Shown here piece after piece: positions 6,338 to 12,752 of a stretch of 48,726 nt of DNA; the stretch's first letter is position 1, and the number at the start of each line of letters is the position of its first letter. This DNA comes from a virus, in the IMG/VR virus record IMGVR_UViG_3300020472_000045, positions 1 to 48,726 of that record; one strand, written 5' to 3'. The notes beneath the pieces were generated by a model that saw only the letters and a list, made by a program, of their open reading frames with translations, had not been told where the DNA came from and did no database searches. Position numbers and translations under genes: made by a program.

Positions 6338-6513
6338 TAGTCCTCTTTCCATTCGGCATATTCATTTAGGCACATCATTATGATGCGCGCTCTGTTACAT
6401 AAGGCTTGTCTGCATTTGATAAGTTCTTCATCGGTCAACTCGGCTAAACCTTCGTGGAGTTCTTCCGCTTCATTCCACGCATCGTCAATATCTACTTTCA
6501 TTTGACCTAGCAT
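6337..6513 (-). CDS. Hypothetical protein, 58 aa
   Basis: Begins MLGQMKVDIDDAWNEAEEL. Start at 6513 preferred because GGGGGAGG lies upstream, inside the preceding gene; the ATG at 6501 is an alternative. Helical and acidic with Cys and Met in the C-terminal half. Confidence 0.6.
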   Translation of the reverse strand: MLGQMKVDIDDAWNEAEELHEGLAELTDEELIKCRQALCNRARIIMMCLNEYAEWKED

Positions 6514-6632
6514 GTTGTATCATCCTCCCCCAACTCCAAATTCGATATTTGTTTGCAACACCATGCGAACACGCTGGCACATAAAGAAAACACACCTAGT
6601 AGTATCGCAAAGACTGTCGTCTCACCATCCAT
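6507..6632 (-). CDS. Single-pass membrane micro-protein, 41 aa
   Basis: Begins MDGETTVFAILLGVFS. One hydrophobic segment covers about residues 7-26 and ends in CC-K, followed by a short acidic tail. A strong AAGGAG precedes the ATG, which overlaps the previous TAA. Inner-membrane location is inferred; function unknown. Confidence 0.7.
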   Translation of the reverse strand: MDGETTVFAILLGVFSLCASVFAWCCKQISNLELGEDDTTC

Positions 6633-6850
6633 TAAATCTCCTTATCCCAGTCCCACTCATCACGGTTGATAAAGCGGAAAACTTCTTCACTTGCTTTTGT
6701 TGTACCTCCACGACCTTCATTCATTCCACAACCTCTTTCCGGTTCTTGGATATGGATGTAAGCCTCGACATCATATGAATAAGCAACGTCACGGTCACAA
6801 TCAATACACGGTTGGATAGTCTCGATTTCCATATATTTGATTTCAGTCAT
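6632..6850 (-). CDS. Small CxxC protein, 72 aa
   Basis: Start at 6850 set by an ATGA overlap with the upstream stop. CIDC near the N-terminus and another Cys-Gly-Cys-like motif (RGCGM) suggest a metal site. The C-terminus is acidic and Trp-containing. No family recognised. Confidence 0.65.
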   Translation of the reverse strand: MTEIKYMEIETIQPCIDCDRDVAYSYDVEAYIHIQEPERGCGMNEGRGGTTKASEEVFRFINRDEWDWDKEI

Positions 6851-7167
6851 CCCGCTTCCCCCTTGTGCCACTCTGAGGCATAATCACCATCCAACATCAA
6901 ACCATCGCCTTCTTCCCAATAGATTTGCTCGTAAGACTCATGGTCATCCGACTCGACACCGTAAAATGAACTTTCAAAAGACGCAGATGGGGACAACGAA
7001 TAACTGTCTCTTTCAAGACGCAAATCCTCTGCCTCCACTTGTTCTTTTATGTACTCCAACAGGTCTTCCGGTTTAACGGTGTAAGGCACTTTATACTCAG
7101 CATCAAAATTCCTACTCTCGGTGCAATGTGTAATGCCTTGCACTTTTACCGTGTAATGTTCAGTCAT
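6847..7167 (-). CDS. Hypothetical acidic protein, 106 aa
   Basis: Beta-strand-rich start (HYTVKVQGITHC) then a long acidic, Ser/Tyr-rich part. Coupled to both neighbours by ATGA overlaps. The N-terminal layout resembles the 7340-7525 product (strand, then acidic helix), so these may be related small folds. Confidence 0.65.
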   Translation of the reverse strand: MTEHYTVKVQGITHCTESRNFDAEYKVPYTVKPEDLLEYIKEQVEAEDLRLERDSYSLSPSASFESSFYGVESDDHESYEQIYWEEGDGLMLDGDYASEWHKGEAG

Positions 7168-7343
7168 TCCGCTTCCTCGATGTCCACCTCAACAACCATG
7201 TAGTGGTCGTTGTAAAGTTTAGAGGTCAACTCATCTACCAATTTTTCCAATTCAGGGTTTTCTTTCCAAATGGCATCTTTGGATGTAGCTTCGACTTCAT
7301 GTGCATAAAGGTATGTGGCATCTATGTTTATTAGATACTTCAT
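7164..7343 (-). CDS. Hypothetical protein, 59 aa
   Basis: Begins MKYLINIDATYLYAHEVEAT and ends VEVDIEEAE: strand, helix, strand. GAGGAAAAGAC precedes the ATG, which overlaps the upstream TGA. Second gene of the 7525 operon. Confidence 0.65.
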   Translation of the reverse strand: MKYLINIDATYLYAHEVEATSKDAIWKENPELEKLVDELTSKLYNDHYMVVEVDIEEAE

Positions 7344-7525
7344 GTCTTTTCCTCTATCCGCATGATTCGACCATTGTCGATTATTATTCCGTTCTCCATA
7401 TCAGGAGACATTCCAGCAATGATGTCAAACGCAAATCTTTCTGCATCATGTTCATCGTCAGCTTCAACTTCGATGACATCAGGGACTTCTACCATCCATG
7501 AAACATCTATAGTGTAAGTATTCAT
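7340..7525 (-). CDS. Hypothetical protein, 61 aa
   Basis: First gene of a seven-gene leftward operon. The start has AGAAAGGCAAAACT. Pattern: strand, EVEADDEHDAERFAFD helix, strand; a fold seen in many small phage proteins of unknown role. Confidence 0.65.
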   Translation of the reverse strand: MNTYTIDVSWMVEVPDVIEVEADDEHDAERFAFDIIAGMSPDMENGIIIDNGRIMRIEEKT

Positions 7526-7550
7526 AGTTTTGCCTTTCTTTATGTATATA

Positions 7551-7578
7551 ACTCTATCGTGTCAACTGGTAATTGCAA
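7551..7578 (-). promoter_or_regulatory. Candidate promoter of the 7525 operon
   Basis: On the minus strand: TTGCAA (7578-7573), a 16-base spacer and TAGAGT (7556-7551). Confidence 0.5.
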
Positions 7579-7594
7579 CATGACATTTGTCACA
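7579..7594. promoter_or_regulatory. CRP/GlxR-like box 7
   Basis: CATGACATTTGTCACA, one mismatch, adjacent to the -35 element of the 7525 operon. It overlaps the stop codon of the gene upstream. Confidence 0.6.
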
Positions 7595-7745
7595 CTCCCT
7601 CCAACGGAAGAACAATCCAACCATGACGGTCGTTCGCCAATTCCTTAGCAATCGCATACTGCACCGCTTCCGGTTCAGAGTCGAATTTCCCGACACACTT
7701 CTGACCGTTGCGGTATTCGTTGCCAAAAACACAAATCGTGAACAT
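7590..7745 (-). CDS. Hypothetical protein, 51 aa
   Basis: Start at 7745 (TGATG overlap, AGGA five bases upstream) preferred over 7751. It reads MFTICVFGNEYRNGQKCVG, then a helix AVQYAIAKELAND, then WIVLPLEGV. Resembles small strand-helix-strand proteins. Last gene of the 8704 operon; its stop lies in CRP-like box 7. Confidence 0.65.
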   Translation of the reverse strand: MFTICVFGNEYRNGQKCVGKFDSEPEAVQYAIAKELANDRHGWIVLPLEGV

Positions 7746-8392
7746 CAGCATCCTGCTTTCTCTAGAGCCATATCCGCTATAACGGTTTCGCTCCCCACCT
7801 CACGCAATGTATCTACCAGTTTTTCTTCGGCTATGGCATACTTTTCATACCAAGCATCCTCATCGAAATCAGGGTTATCCCAATCTGCTTCCGGTATATC
7901 CATATCAGGATGGTCGTGGTGGACAGTTGTCTTTTCACCATTATGGAAAATATCCACTCCTGCAAACATCATGCCACCTTCGTAATAAACATTAGAGAAC
8001 CACAGCTCAGGGTAATCAAGGCTAACTTTTGTGAAATCGCTCGGGCCCCATGCGGTCTGATAGGTGTAGTAATGGTTTGGTACTCCCATATACTCCCCTG
8101 CGCCTCTAGAGGTAGTATCACAGTCACCCCATTTAGAACCCCAGTTATCAAGACACCATTGGTAGCCATCGAACCCATCTTCGGCTTCTTCTGTAAAAGC
8201 ACTCCCGACTACTTCACCGTCTATAACAATTTCCTTGCTGGCTCGTTCCGGTGAAGGTAGCAAGCTCTTAAAAATTTCATAAGCCGTACAGTCGTCATAT
8301 TCGACAGTTATATGCTCCAAGAAATCCCACAGCTCCCCATCATTCTCAGGGGTGCTGAAAATAGTTAAATAATTATCACACCAATTCGGCAT
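7745..8392 (-). CDS. DUF1281/Api92-like protein, 215 aa
   Basis: Begins MPNWCDNYLTIF, the hallmark start of the Api92/YubB (DUF1281) family found on plasmids and phages. The middle has the usual WCLDNWGSKWG and a W-rich beta part (YQTAWGPSDF). Function of the family is unknown; it has a ferredoxin-like fold. Start at 8392 chosen for GAGAGGATACTA; the frame extends 18 codons further without a ribosome site. Confidence 0.8.
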   Translation of the reverse strand: MPNWCDNYLTIFSTPENDGELWDFLEHITVEYDDCTAYEIFKSLLPSPERASKEIVIDGEVVGSAFTEEAEDGFDGYQWCLDNWGSKWGDCDTTSRGAGEYMGVPNHYYTYQTAWGPSDFTKVSLDYPELWFSNVYYEGGMMFAGVDIFHNGEKTTVHHDHPDMDIPEADWDNPDFDEDAWYEKYAIAEEKLVDTLREVGSETVIADMALEKAGC

Positions 8393-8519
8393 TAGTATCC
8401 TCTCTTTCCTCAAATTCCAGAGCAAGCAGTTGTTTGAAATCTTCAACTGCCTCTATGACATCTGCCCCAAGAAAGGAATCGAAGTCATCTTTTATCATTA
8501 CTGTTACTGTTCTAGGCAT
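8376..8519 (-). CDS. Hypothetical protein, 47 aa
   Basis: Begins MPRTVTVMIKDDFDSFLGAD. Overlaps both the upstream gene (16 bases) and the downstream DUF1281-like gene. GCGGAGCA precedes the ATG. Acidic and helical. Confidence 0.6.
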   Translation of the reverse strand: MPRTVTVMIKDDFDSFLGADVIEAVEDFKQLLALEFEEREDTNAELV

Positions 8520-8704
8520 TGCTCCGCCCCCTCTACTTCAAACATAAGAAATTCTTGAATATCATCAAAGCTCATTACCAAGTGTTTACGGTAAGAGTCT
8601 GCGACATCAGAACTTTCAGCGTCAGTAAAATCGTGCATGATTATTGCACCCAACGCATCGGATAATGTCATCGCATTAACCTTCTCTAATATTTCATCTA
8701 CCAT
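8504..8704 (-). CDS. Hypothetical protein, 66 aa
   Basis: First gene of the leftward 8704-7590 operon. The start is preceded by AGAAAGGCAAAACTA, nearly identical to the leader at 7525. Helical and acidic (VDEILEKVNAMTLSDALGA). No family recognised. Confidence 0.65.
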   Translation of the reverse strand: MVDEILEKVNAMTLSDALGAIIMHDFTDAESSDVADSYRKHLVMSFDDIQEFLMFEVEGAEQCLEQ

Positions 8705-8776
8705 TAGTTTTGCCTTTCTATAGTCAATTCAACCATAAAATGACTCTATCAAACTAAAACAACTTTTCACACACTT

Positions 8777-8792
8777 TGTGACAACTGTCACT
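8777..8792. promoter_or_regulatory. CRP/GlxR-like box 8
   Basis: TGTGACAACTGTCACT, a single terminal mismatch, upstream of the leftward 8704 gene. Confidence 0.6.
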
Positions 8793-8798
8793 TTCGGC

Positions 8799-8930
8799 GC
8801 ATCCGGTTAGAGCGTGAGTCGATGCGGTGGCATGCGGGGGGATGCGGTTAAGCGATGCGGGGGGATGCGGTGTTTTTTGGTACTGCATTTGTGGGACTGC
8901 ATTGGCGTGTGAATTTGGGCGTGTGAATCT
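8799..8930 (+). repeat. Motif array J
   Basis: CATCCGGTTAG, GAGTCGATGCGGTGG, CATGCGGGGGGATGCGGTTA, GCGATGCGGGGGGATGCGG, ACTGCATT twice, GCGTGTGAATTT and GCGTGTGAATCT. The last box forms the left half of box 9. Confidence 0.8.
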
Positions 8931-8937
8931 TGTCACA
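8922..8937. promoter_or_regulatory. CRP/GlxR-like box 9, fused to a GTGTGAATCT repeat
   Basis: TGTGAATCTTGTCACA matches TGTGA-N6-TCACA exactly. Its left arm is the last GTGTGAATCT box of array J, so the two motif families are related. Confidence 0.7.
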
Positions 8938-8950
8938 TGTGAGTTGGTAG

Positions 8951-8978
8951 TTGACCCATCTACTGGTATAGTTACTGT
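8951..8978 (+). promoter_or_regulatory. Candidate promoter of the 9001 unit
   Basis: TTGACC (8951-8956), a 16-base spacer and TACTGT (8973-8978). Good -35, modest -10. Confidence 0.45.
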
Positions 8979-9000
8979 ATACGAAATAGAAAGGACAGAA

Positions 9001-9204
9001 ATGTTAACAAGAAAACACATGAACGCATTAGCGGAGGTAGTAAAAGACTTCCCAGGTGTGGGCTATGAAGCTCAGAGTGGTGACAAAGCTTACCTAGCAG
9101 CTCAACTAGCAAACATATGCGCTAACTCAAATCCAGCATTCGACTACAGGAGATTTTTTGAAGCCTGCGAAGTTGATGCAGAAAGAGCATGGTCATACGC
9201 ATGA
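9001..9204 (+). CDS. Hypothetical protein, 67 aa
   Basis: Start at 9001 follows AGAAAGGACAGAA; an upstream extension of the frame would run through array J and the promoter. Helical, resembling small phage proteins with LAEVVKDF and FDYRRFFEAC segments. No family recognised. Its TGA overlaps the next ATG. Confidence 0.7.
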   Translation: MLTRKHMNALAEVVKDFPGVGYEAQSGDKAYLAAQLANICANSNPAFDYRRFFEACEVDAERAWSYA

Positions 9205-9404
9205 GTCAAACAACGAATGACCGATTAGTAACAGATGTTACGTTGCGTCTAACTTTACGAGGCGACTACTGGTCTAGTCCTGAGAAATGGGACTGGACTG
9301 ACCTGTTGGATCTCGAAGGATCTGAGAACGTAGAGGTAACTGCTTCTAAGCGTATCCGCAGGATATTCCCTGACGGCTCAACGCTGGAAATGGAAAGGGG
9401 GTAA
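9201..9404 (+). CDS. Hypothetical protein, 67 aa
   Basis: Coupled to the preceding gene by ATGA. Beta-rich: VTDVTLRLTLRGDYW, then WDWTDLLDL, then strands ending STLEMERG. No family recognised. Confidence 0.65.
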   Translation: MSQTTNDRLVTDVTLRLTLRGDYWSSPEKWDWTDLLDLEGSENVEVTASKRIRRIFPDGSTLEMERG

Positions 9405-9411
9405 AAAAGCC

Positions 9412-9575
9412 TTCCGGTCGCTTCCGGTTAGTCGATGCGGTCTTTTTTTGCCGCCTGCATTTTGGTTTCCGACTCGGCGTGTGAATCCGGTTGCATTTGT
9501 GACTGCATTTCTACGTGTGAATCTATGTGTGAATCTTGGGTTGCACACAGTGGACAGACCCATCGTGTGAATCTG
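9412..9575 (+). repeat. Motif array K (last array)
   Basis: CTTCCGGTCGCTTCCGGTTA, GTCGATGCGGTC, CCTGCATTTT, GCGTGTGAATCCGGTTG, GACTGCATTT, ACGTGTGAATCTATGTGTG and TCGTGTGAATCTG. After this point the motifs become rare. It lies between convergent genes. Confidence 0.75.
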
Positions 9576-9605
9576 CCCACCGGTGCATCTGGATGACAGG
9601 GGGGG

Positions 9606-9812
9606 TCAGTCAGCCAGAGAAGCGGTACCTTTAGTACCTAGTTTTGTTGCAAGAGCGCCTTTCAATACTGAGACAGCTGCGGCGACACCTGCGCCTGCCA
9701 TCATCTTCCATTGATCTACACCCAAGTCGAACATGCTATTGGATGACATTGCACCGATAGCAGCTTGAATGAATGTAGCAGCGACTCTTTCAAATAAATC
9801 GCGAGTAAACAT
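9606..9812 (-). CDS. r1t-type holin, 68 aa
   Basis: Begins MFTRDLFERVAATFIQAAIG and continues with WKMMAGAGVAAAVSVLKGAL, the two hydrophobic helices and spacing of the phage r1t holin family common in actinophages. Holins open the membrane for lysis. GGAGGTGAGT precedes the ATG at 9812, which decides the start over the upstream in-frame ATG. No endolysin was found nearby. Confidence 0.8.
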   Translation of the reverse strand: MFTRDLFERVAATFIQAAIGAMSSNSMFDLGVDQWKMMAGAGVAAAVSVLKGALATKLGTKGTASLAD

Positions 9813-9848
9813 ACTCACCTCCATTGTTAGTTGACCAAAAAAATCCAA

Positions 9849-9984
9849 GGCAAGCCAGCAGGCAAGCGAATGGGCTTTTTTGTGTTTGTATATGTTCCTT
9901 TTGTGTGTGTATAGGGTTTGTTTTCGTATAGGGGTTCTGTTTGTGGTGTTTGTGTTTAGCCTGCACTATGCGTCTACTTATAGT
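9849..9984. other. Leader with direct repeats
   Basis: No gene seen. Contains two imperfect direct repeats around GTATAGGG (about 9907-9950), T-rich on the plus strand, and a repeated GGCAAGC at 9850-9880. Possibly a leader or promoter region for the holin. Confidence 0.35.
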
Positions 9985-10212
9985 TTAATTTGCTATTCCT
10001 AGAGCCAACGAAACGATAGCCGTAATAATCGAAGCAGGAACAGCATACATCCACCGTTCAACAGTCCTAATACGCTCCTCCAAATCGTCAGTCTTCCTAC
10101 CCTGAGTGACCATAATCGCATCAATCTTCTCATCAATAGTCTCCAACCGCTCATTCAAAACCGCTAAAGTAATCGCAGTACGAGCATCCCCCCACGGGTT
10201 ATCATCAACCAT
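9985..10212 (-). CDS. Coiled-coil plus C-terminal membrane protein, holin-associated, 75 aa
   Basis: Residues 15-55 form a charged coiled coil (NERLETIDEKIDAIM, then DDLEERIRTVERWM). The last 20 residues are one membrane segment (VPASIITAIVSLALGIAN). This is the layout of XhlA-like and other second lysis proteins next to holins. Overlaps the preceding gene by eight bases. Confidence 0.65.
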   Translation of the reverse strand: MVDDNPWGDARTAITLAVLNERLETIDEKIDAIMVTQGRKTDDLEERIRTVERWMYAVPASIITAIVSLALGIAN

Positions 10213-10510
10213 CTAAATGAATCTCACAAAGAACATCCTCAGAACAATCAGGGCAATCCCCAATATCACTTAAAGACTCTTCTCCCCCTAGTGGTTCTTC
10301 TTCTTCGCTTCCAGCGGGGTCTGTTTCCTCAACAACAGGTGGTACCACAGGTGCAGGAGAACCGCTCCTGTCCCTAGGGCCATTTCCTGTGGGTTGCCAT
10401 ACAACACCTCCAGAAGTATCTTGTCTAACCCTACCGCCTGTGGCAGCTGGTGGTTCTGGGTTCTTAACCGCTTTTTTCGGCTCTTCAGAACCCTCATCTT
10501 TTTTAGCCAT
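10205..10510 (-). CDS. Disordered Pro/Glu-rich protein with C-terminal Cys motif, 101 aa
   Basis: Mostly low complexity (PAPVVPPVVEE, GSEEEEPLGGEE) with a C-terminal CPDCSEDVLCEIH that could bind one zinc. First of three overlapping genes leading to the holin. No family recognised. Confidence 0.6.
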   Translation of the reverse strand: MAKKDEGSEEPKKAVKNPEPPAATGGRVRQDTSGGVVWQPTGNGPRDRSGSPAPVVPPVVEETDPAGSEEEEPLGGEESLSDIGDCPDCSEDVLCEIHLDG

Positions 10511-10547
10511 TCCGTTTACTCCTTAAACTTGTGGACTATAGAAGATG

Positions 10548-10685
10548 CTAGTCGAAACGTCTCCTAAGTAGCGGAGCCTTCTCGATATAAGCACTGAGTA
10601 AGGTTTCTAATCGTTCCACAGCTTTCTCTATTTGTGGTTCGTTTTTTACGTCGTTTTGTTTTAAAACTGGGGTTTGATTGGTCAT
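10548..10685 (-). CDS. Possible small protein, 45 aa
   Basis: Begins MTNQTPVLKQNDV, then a helix PQIEKAVERLETLLSAYIEK and a basic end. The amino-acid pattern is protein-like. The ribosome site (GAGTGAGTGTT) is weak, and a competing overlapping frame exists, so it is uncertain. Confidence 0.4.
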   Translation of the reverse strand: MTNQTPVLKQNDVKNEPQIEKAVERLETLLSAYIEKAPLLRRRFD

Positions 10686-10756
10686 AACACTCACTCATAT
10701 CTCTGTTCGGCTTACCAGTATGACACATAAAATCGGATAGAAAGACTGCCCATCGC

Positions 10757-10784
10757 TTGTGAAATAAGGTTTTTAGTATAAAAT
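10757..10784 (+). promoter_or_regulatory. Promoter of the rightward 10817-14612 operon
   Basis: TTGTGA (10757-10762), a 16-base spacer and TAAAAT (10779-10784). No CRP-like palindrome. Confidence 0.55.
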
Positions 10785-10816
10785 AAAGTAACAGGCTACC
10801 TATACGGAGGTACCCA

Positions 10817-11173
10817 ATGAAATATACGATTGATGGCCCTGAAATGGGTTTCGAGGCGTTCATAGAGGGGGAAAGACAAATTGTCGCCACCCTTGTTCAC
10901 TTGCCTGAAGCGAGCGCTAAAACTGCTGCTATGTTCGGAAGACACGCAGCTCGGTCATGGTTAGACCAACCAGAATATGCAAGCTTTAGTGAAGATAACA
11001 ACAGTAGAGTTGTCCGCTGGGATGGTTCAACCCTCGATATTAAAACCAAAAAAGAATTAGAAGACATAACTGTCGGTTACCTTAAAATGACACGCATCAT
11101 CGGAGAAATAAGTTCTTACGGTAAAGTGTGGGTCGTAGACGATGTTAAGGTAGCTGAACATTATGAAAAGTAA
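10817..11173 (+). CDS. Hypothetical protein, 118 aa
   Basis: GGAGG precedes the ATG. Mixed alpha/beta protein with a helical middle (SAKTAAMFGRHAARSW) and a C-terminal WVVDDVKV strand. First gene of the rightward operon. No family recognised. Confidence 0.65.
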   Translation: MKYTIDGPEMGFEAFIEGERQIVATLVHLPEASAKTAAMFGRHAARSWLDQPEYASFSEDNNSRVVRWDGSTLDIKTKKELEDITVGYLKMTRIIGEISSYGKVWVVDDVKVAEHYEK

Positions 11174-11453
11174 CCCCATGAACCCTTCTGATGGCAACTA
11201 TGAAGGATCACAAATACCCGACTTCTCAGCAATGAGAGATAATCAAAAGATGGGTAACCCTTTCTCCCAGTTCACTAAATACACTCCCCCCACATCCGAT
11301 TTTATTCCCTACTCAGAAGAAGAAACAGTTGTAGTTCCGAAAGAAACTATCACTGCGCTTAAAACTCTTTTAGACACCATCGCTGAAACTTTTAGAGAAC
11401 ATGGTATGGTCGATCTTGCTGTAGAAGCAGATGAAGTAGCCGCCCTTCTCTAA
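11163..11453 (+). CDS. Hypothetical protein, 96 aa
   Basis: Overlaps the preceding gene by eleven bases. Disordered first half with Pro/Ser/Asn. The C-terminal helices (ETITALKTLLDTIAETF) end EADEVAALL. No family recognised; a start at 11178 is also possible. Confidence 0.6.
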   Translation: MKSNPMNPSDGNYEGSQIPDFSAMRDNQKMGNPFSQFTKYTPPTSDFIPYSEEETVVVPKETITALKTLLDTIAETFREHGMVDLAVEADEVAALL

Positions 11454-11462
11454 GGAGTAAAC

Positions 11463-11696
11463 TTGACAATCAGATGTACGGAAAGCGAGTCTTCCTACAT
11501 GGCAGGTTGTCGTTGCGCCGATTGCCGTAACGCACACACTGTTAAAGAACGTGAACGACGCGCCATTAAACGGGGAACACCAAAAAAACAACCCCGAAAA
11601 GAAAGCTCACCTCACACCATAAAAAAAGACTATTCTAATAACATGGATACTTTGACGAGAGGGGAATTATGTCGAGCCCGTGGTTGGGAGGAGTAA
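11463..11696 (+). CDS. Small CxC-x2-C DNA-binding-type protein, 77 aa
   Basis: TTG start after AAGGAG. The motif YMAGCRCADCRNAH followed by a run of Arg/Lys matches the short cysteine module often found in actinophage HNH-type or DNA-associated proteins. Likely binds zinc and nucleic acid. A basic tail (KKQPRKESS) follows. No nuclease motif is present. Confidence 0.65.
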   Translation: MTIRCTESESSYMAGCRCADCRNAHTVKERERRAIKRGTPKKQPRKESSPHTIKKDYSNNMDTLTRGELCRARGWEE

Positions 11697-12745
11697 AGAC
11701 TCAAAACGACGAGTTTTTTACTAACACCACCCCAGAAATCACCGAAAAAGAAGTAAAAGAACTGCTTTCTTACGAACAAGAACATTACACAGGTGGTATA
11801 TCTGTATTCCGAAATGTTTTAGATATGAGCCTCTGGGACGAGATACACCCGTGGCTTTTAGAACAAGTAGAGATAGCTGATGCTAATAGGTGGGAATACC
11901 GGACTGATGAGAACGGGGAAACTTACGCTCTTAATGAAGATGACAACAAATTCACACTTGAGCAGGTAAAAACGTCTCCCATACGTGTCCTTTACGCTAT
12001 TAACGAAGAAACCCCGTCAGAGTTTGTTGATGTTTTCAGAGACTGGGAAGACACAGTGTACAAATGTGTTCTCGGATATACAGATGTATACCCATATTTA
12101 CAAAACTGTCTCTGGTGGCGTACACGTGGACACTTTATGGCGTACCGTAAAAACTCATGGCTAGGCCCTCACGCAGACGCTGACACCAACTACCGTTCCA
12201 TAGACGGGGTTCGCTACCATCCTCAAACAGAGTTCCCAGCGAGACAAAGCATTTCGATAACAGCATGCTTAAACAACGGCTCAGGGGTCGATTATGACGG
12301 TGGTGAACTCTACTTCCCTTACTTCGACACAACTTTGACTACAAACGCTGGTGACATTGTTGTATTCCCCTGTAATTACATGGGTCTCCATGAACTCAAA
12401 TATGTAACAGAAGGTATGCGATTAGCCTACTTAATTGCCTATGGACAAGGTACGGACAACCGTCAGGCAGGAACTCCCTTAACAGAAACGAGTGGAGATA
12501 TAGATGTAAAGGATATACTAAATATGTGGACACCGCCCGCTTGGGTTGACAATGTGCATAAAGATTACGCAGAAGTGTGGAGACACTCTCCACGATGGTC
12601 TGCTAATGATATGTACAACCCAATGGCACAAAACCGACCTTTAGAAGGTCAGGGTTTAGATAAAGTTGGTGGGGGACACTTTACAGAAACCGAGATGGAC
12701 GACATACGCCGACAAAAGAATGATAGCTCACCAAAAGACCGTTAG
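11669..12745 (+). CDS. 2OG-Fe(II) oxygenase, 358 aa
   Basis: The double-stranded beta-helix core shows the iron triad H168-x-D170 (GPHAD) and H241 (GLHELKYVTEGMR), with R251 as the likely 2-oxoglutarate ligand. A YDGGELYFP strand lies between them, as in prolyl 4-hydroxylase-like enzymes. The 140-residue N-terminal part and the C-terminal tail are longer than in minimal members. GAGGGGAATT precedes the ATG, inside the upstream gene. It heads the stretch leading to two Mom-like genes. The substrate is unknown: protein side chain or nucleobase. Confidence 0.8.
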   Translation: MSSPWLGGVKTQNDEFFTNTTPEITEKEVKELLSYEQEHYTGGISVFRNVLDMSLWDEIHPWLLEQVEIADANRWEYRTDENGETYALNEDDNKFTLEQVKTSPIRVLYAINEETPSEFVDVFRDWEDTVYKCVLGYTDVYPYLQNCLWWRTRGHFMAYRKNSWLGPHADADTNYRSIDGVRYHPQTEFPARQSISITACLNNGSGVDYDGGELYFPYFDTTLTTNAGDIVVFPCNYMGLHELKYVTEGMRLAYLIAYGQGTDNRQAGTPLTETSGDIDVKDILNMWTPPAWVDNVHKDYAEVWRHSPRWSANDMYNPMAQNRPLEGQGLDKVGGGHFTETEMDDIRRQKNDSSPKDR

Positions 12746-12752
12746 AGATAAA

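Noticed and set aside
8754-9020. Leftward open frame of 88 codons
   Set aside because: Encoded entirely by array J and the promoter of the 9001 unit; repeats explain the openness.
9378-9563. Leftward open frame of 61 codons
   Set aside because: Translation of array K (repeated RFTRR-type peptides) with no ribosome site.
121-9575. Possible CRISPR arrays
   Set aside because: Repeats are 8-12 bases, of several kinds and irregularly spaced, with no uniform spacers and no cas genes.
9849-9984. tRNA or other RNA gene in the leader
   Set aside because: No cloverleaf or conserved TTC loop could be built; only short direct repeats are seen.
10564-10890. Leftward open frame of 108 codons
   Set aside because: Overlaps the rightward promoter and first gene; the shorter frame at 10548-10685 is more protein-like.
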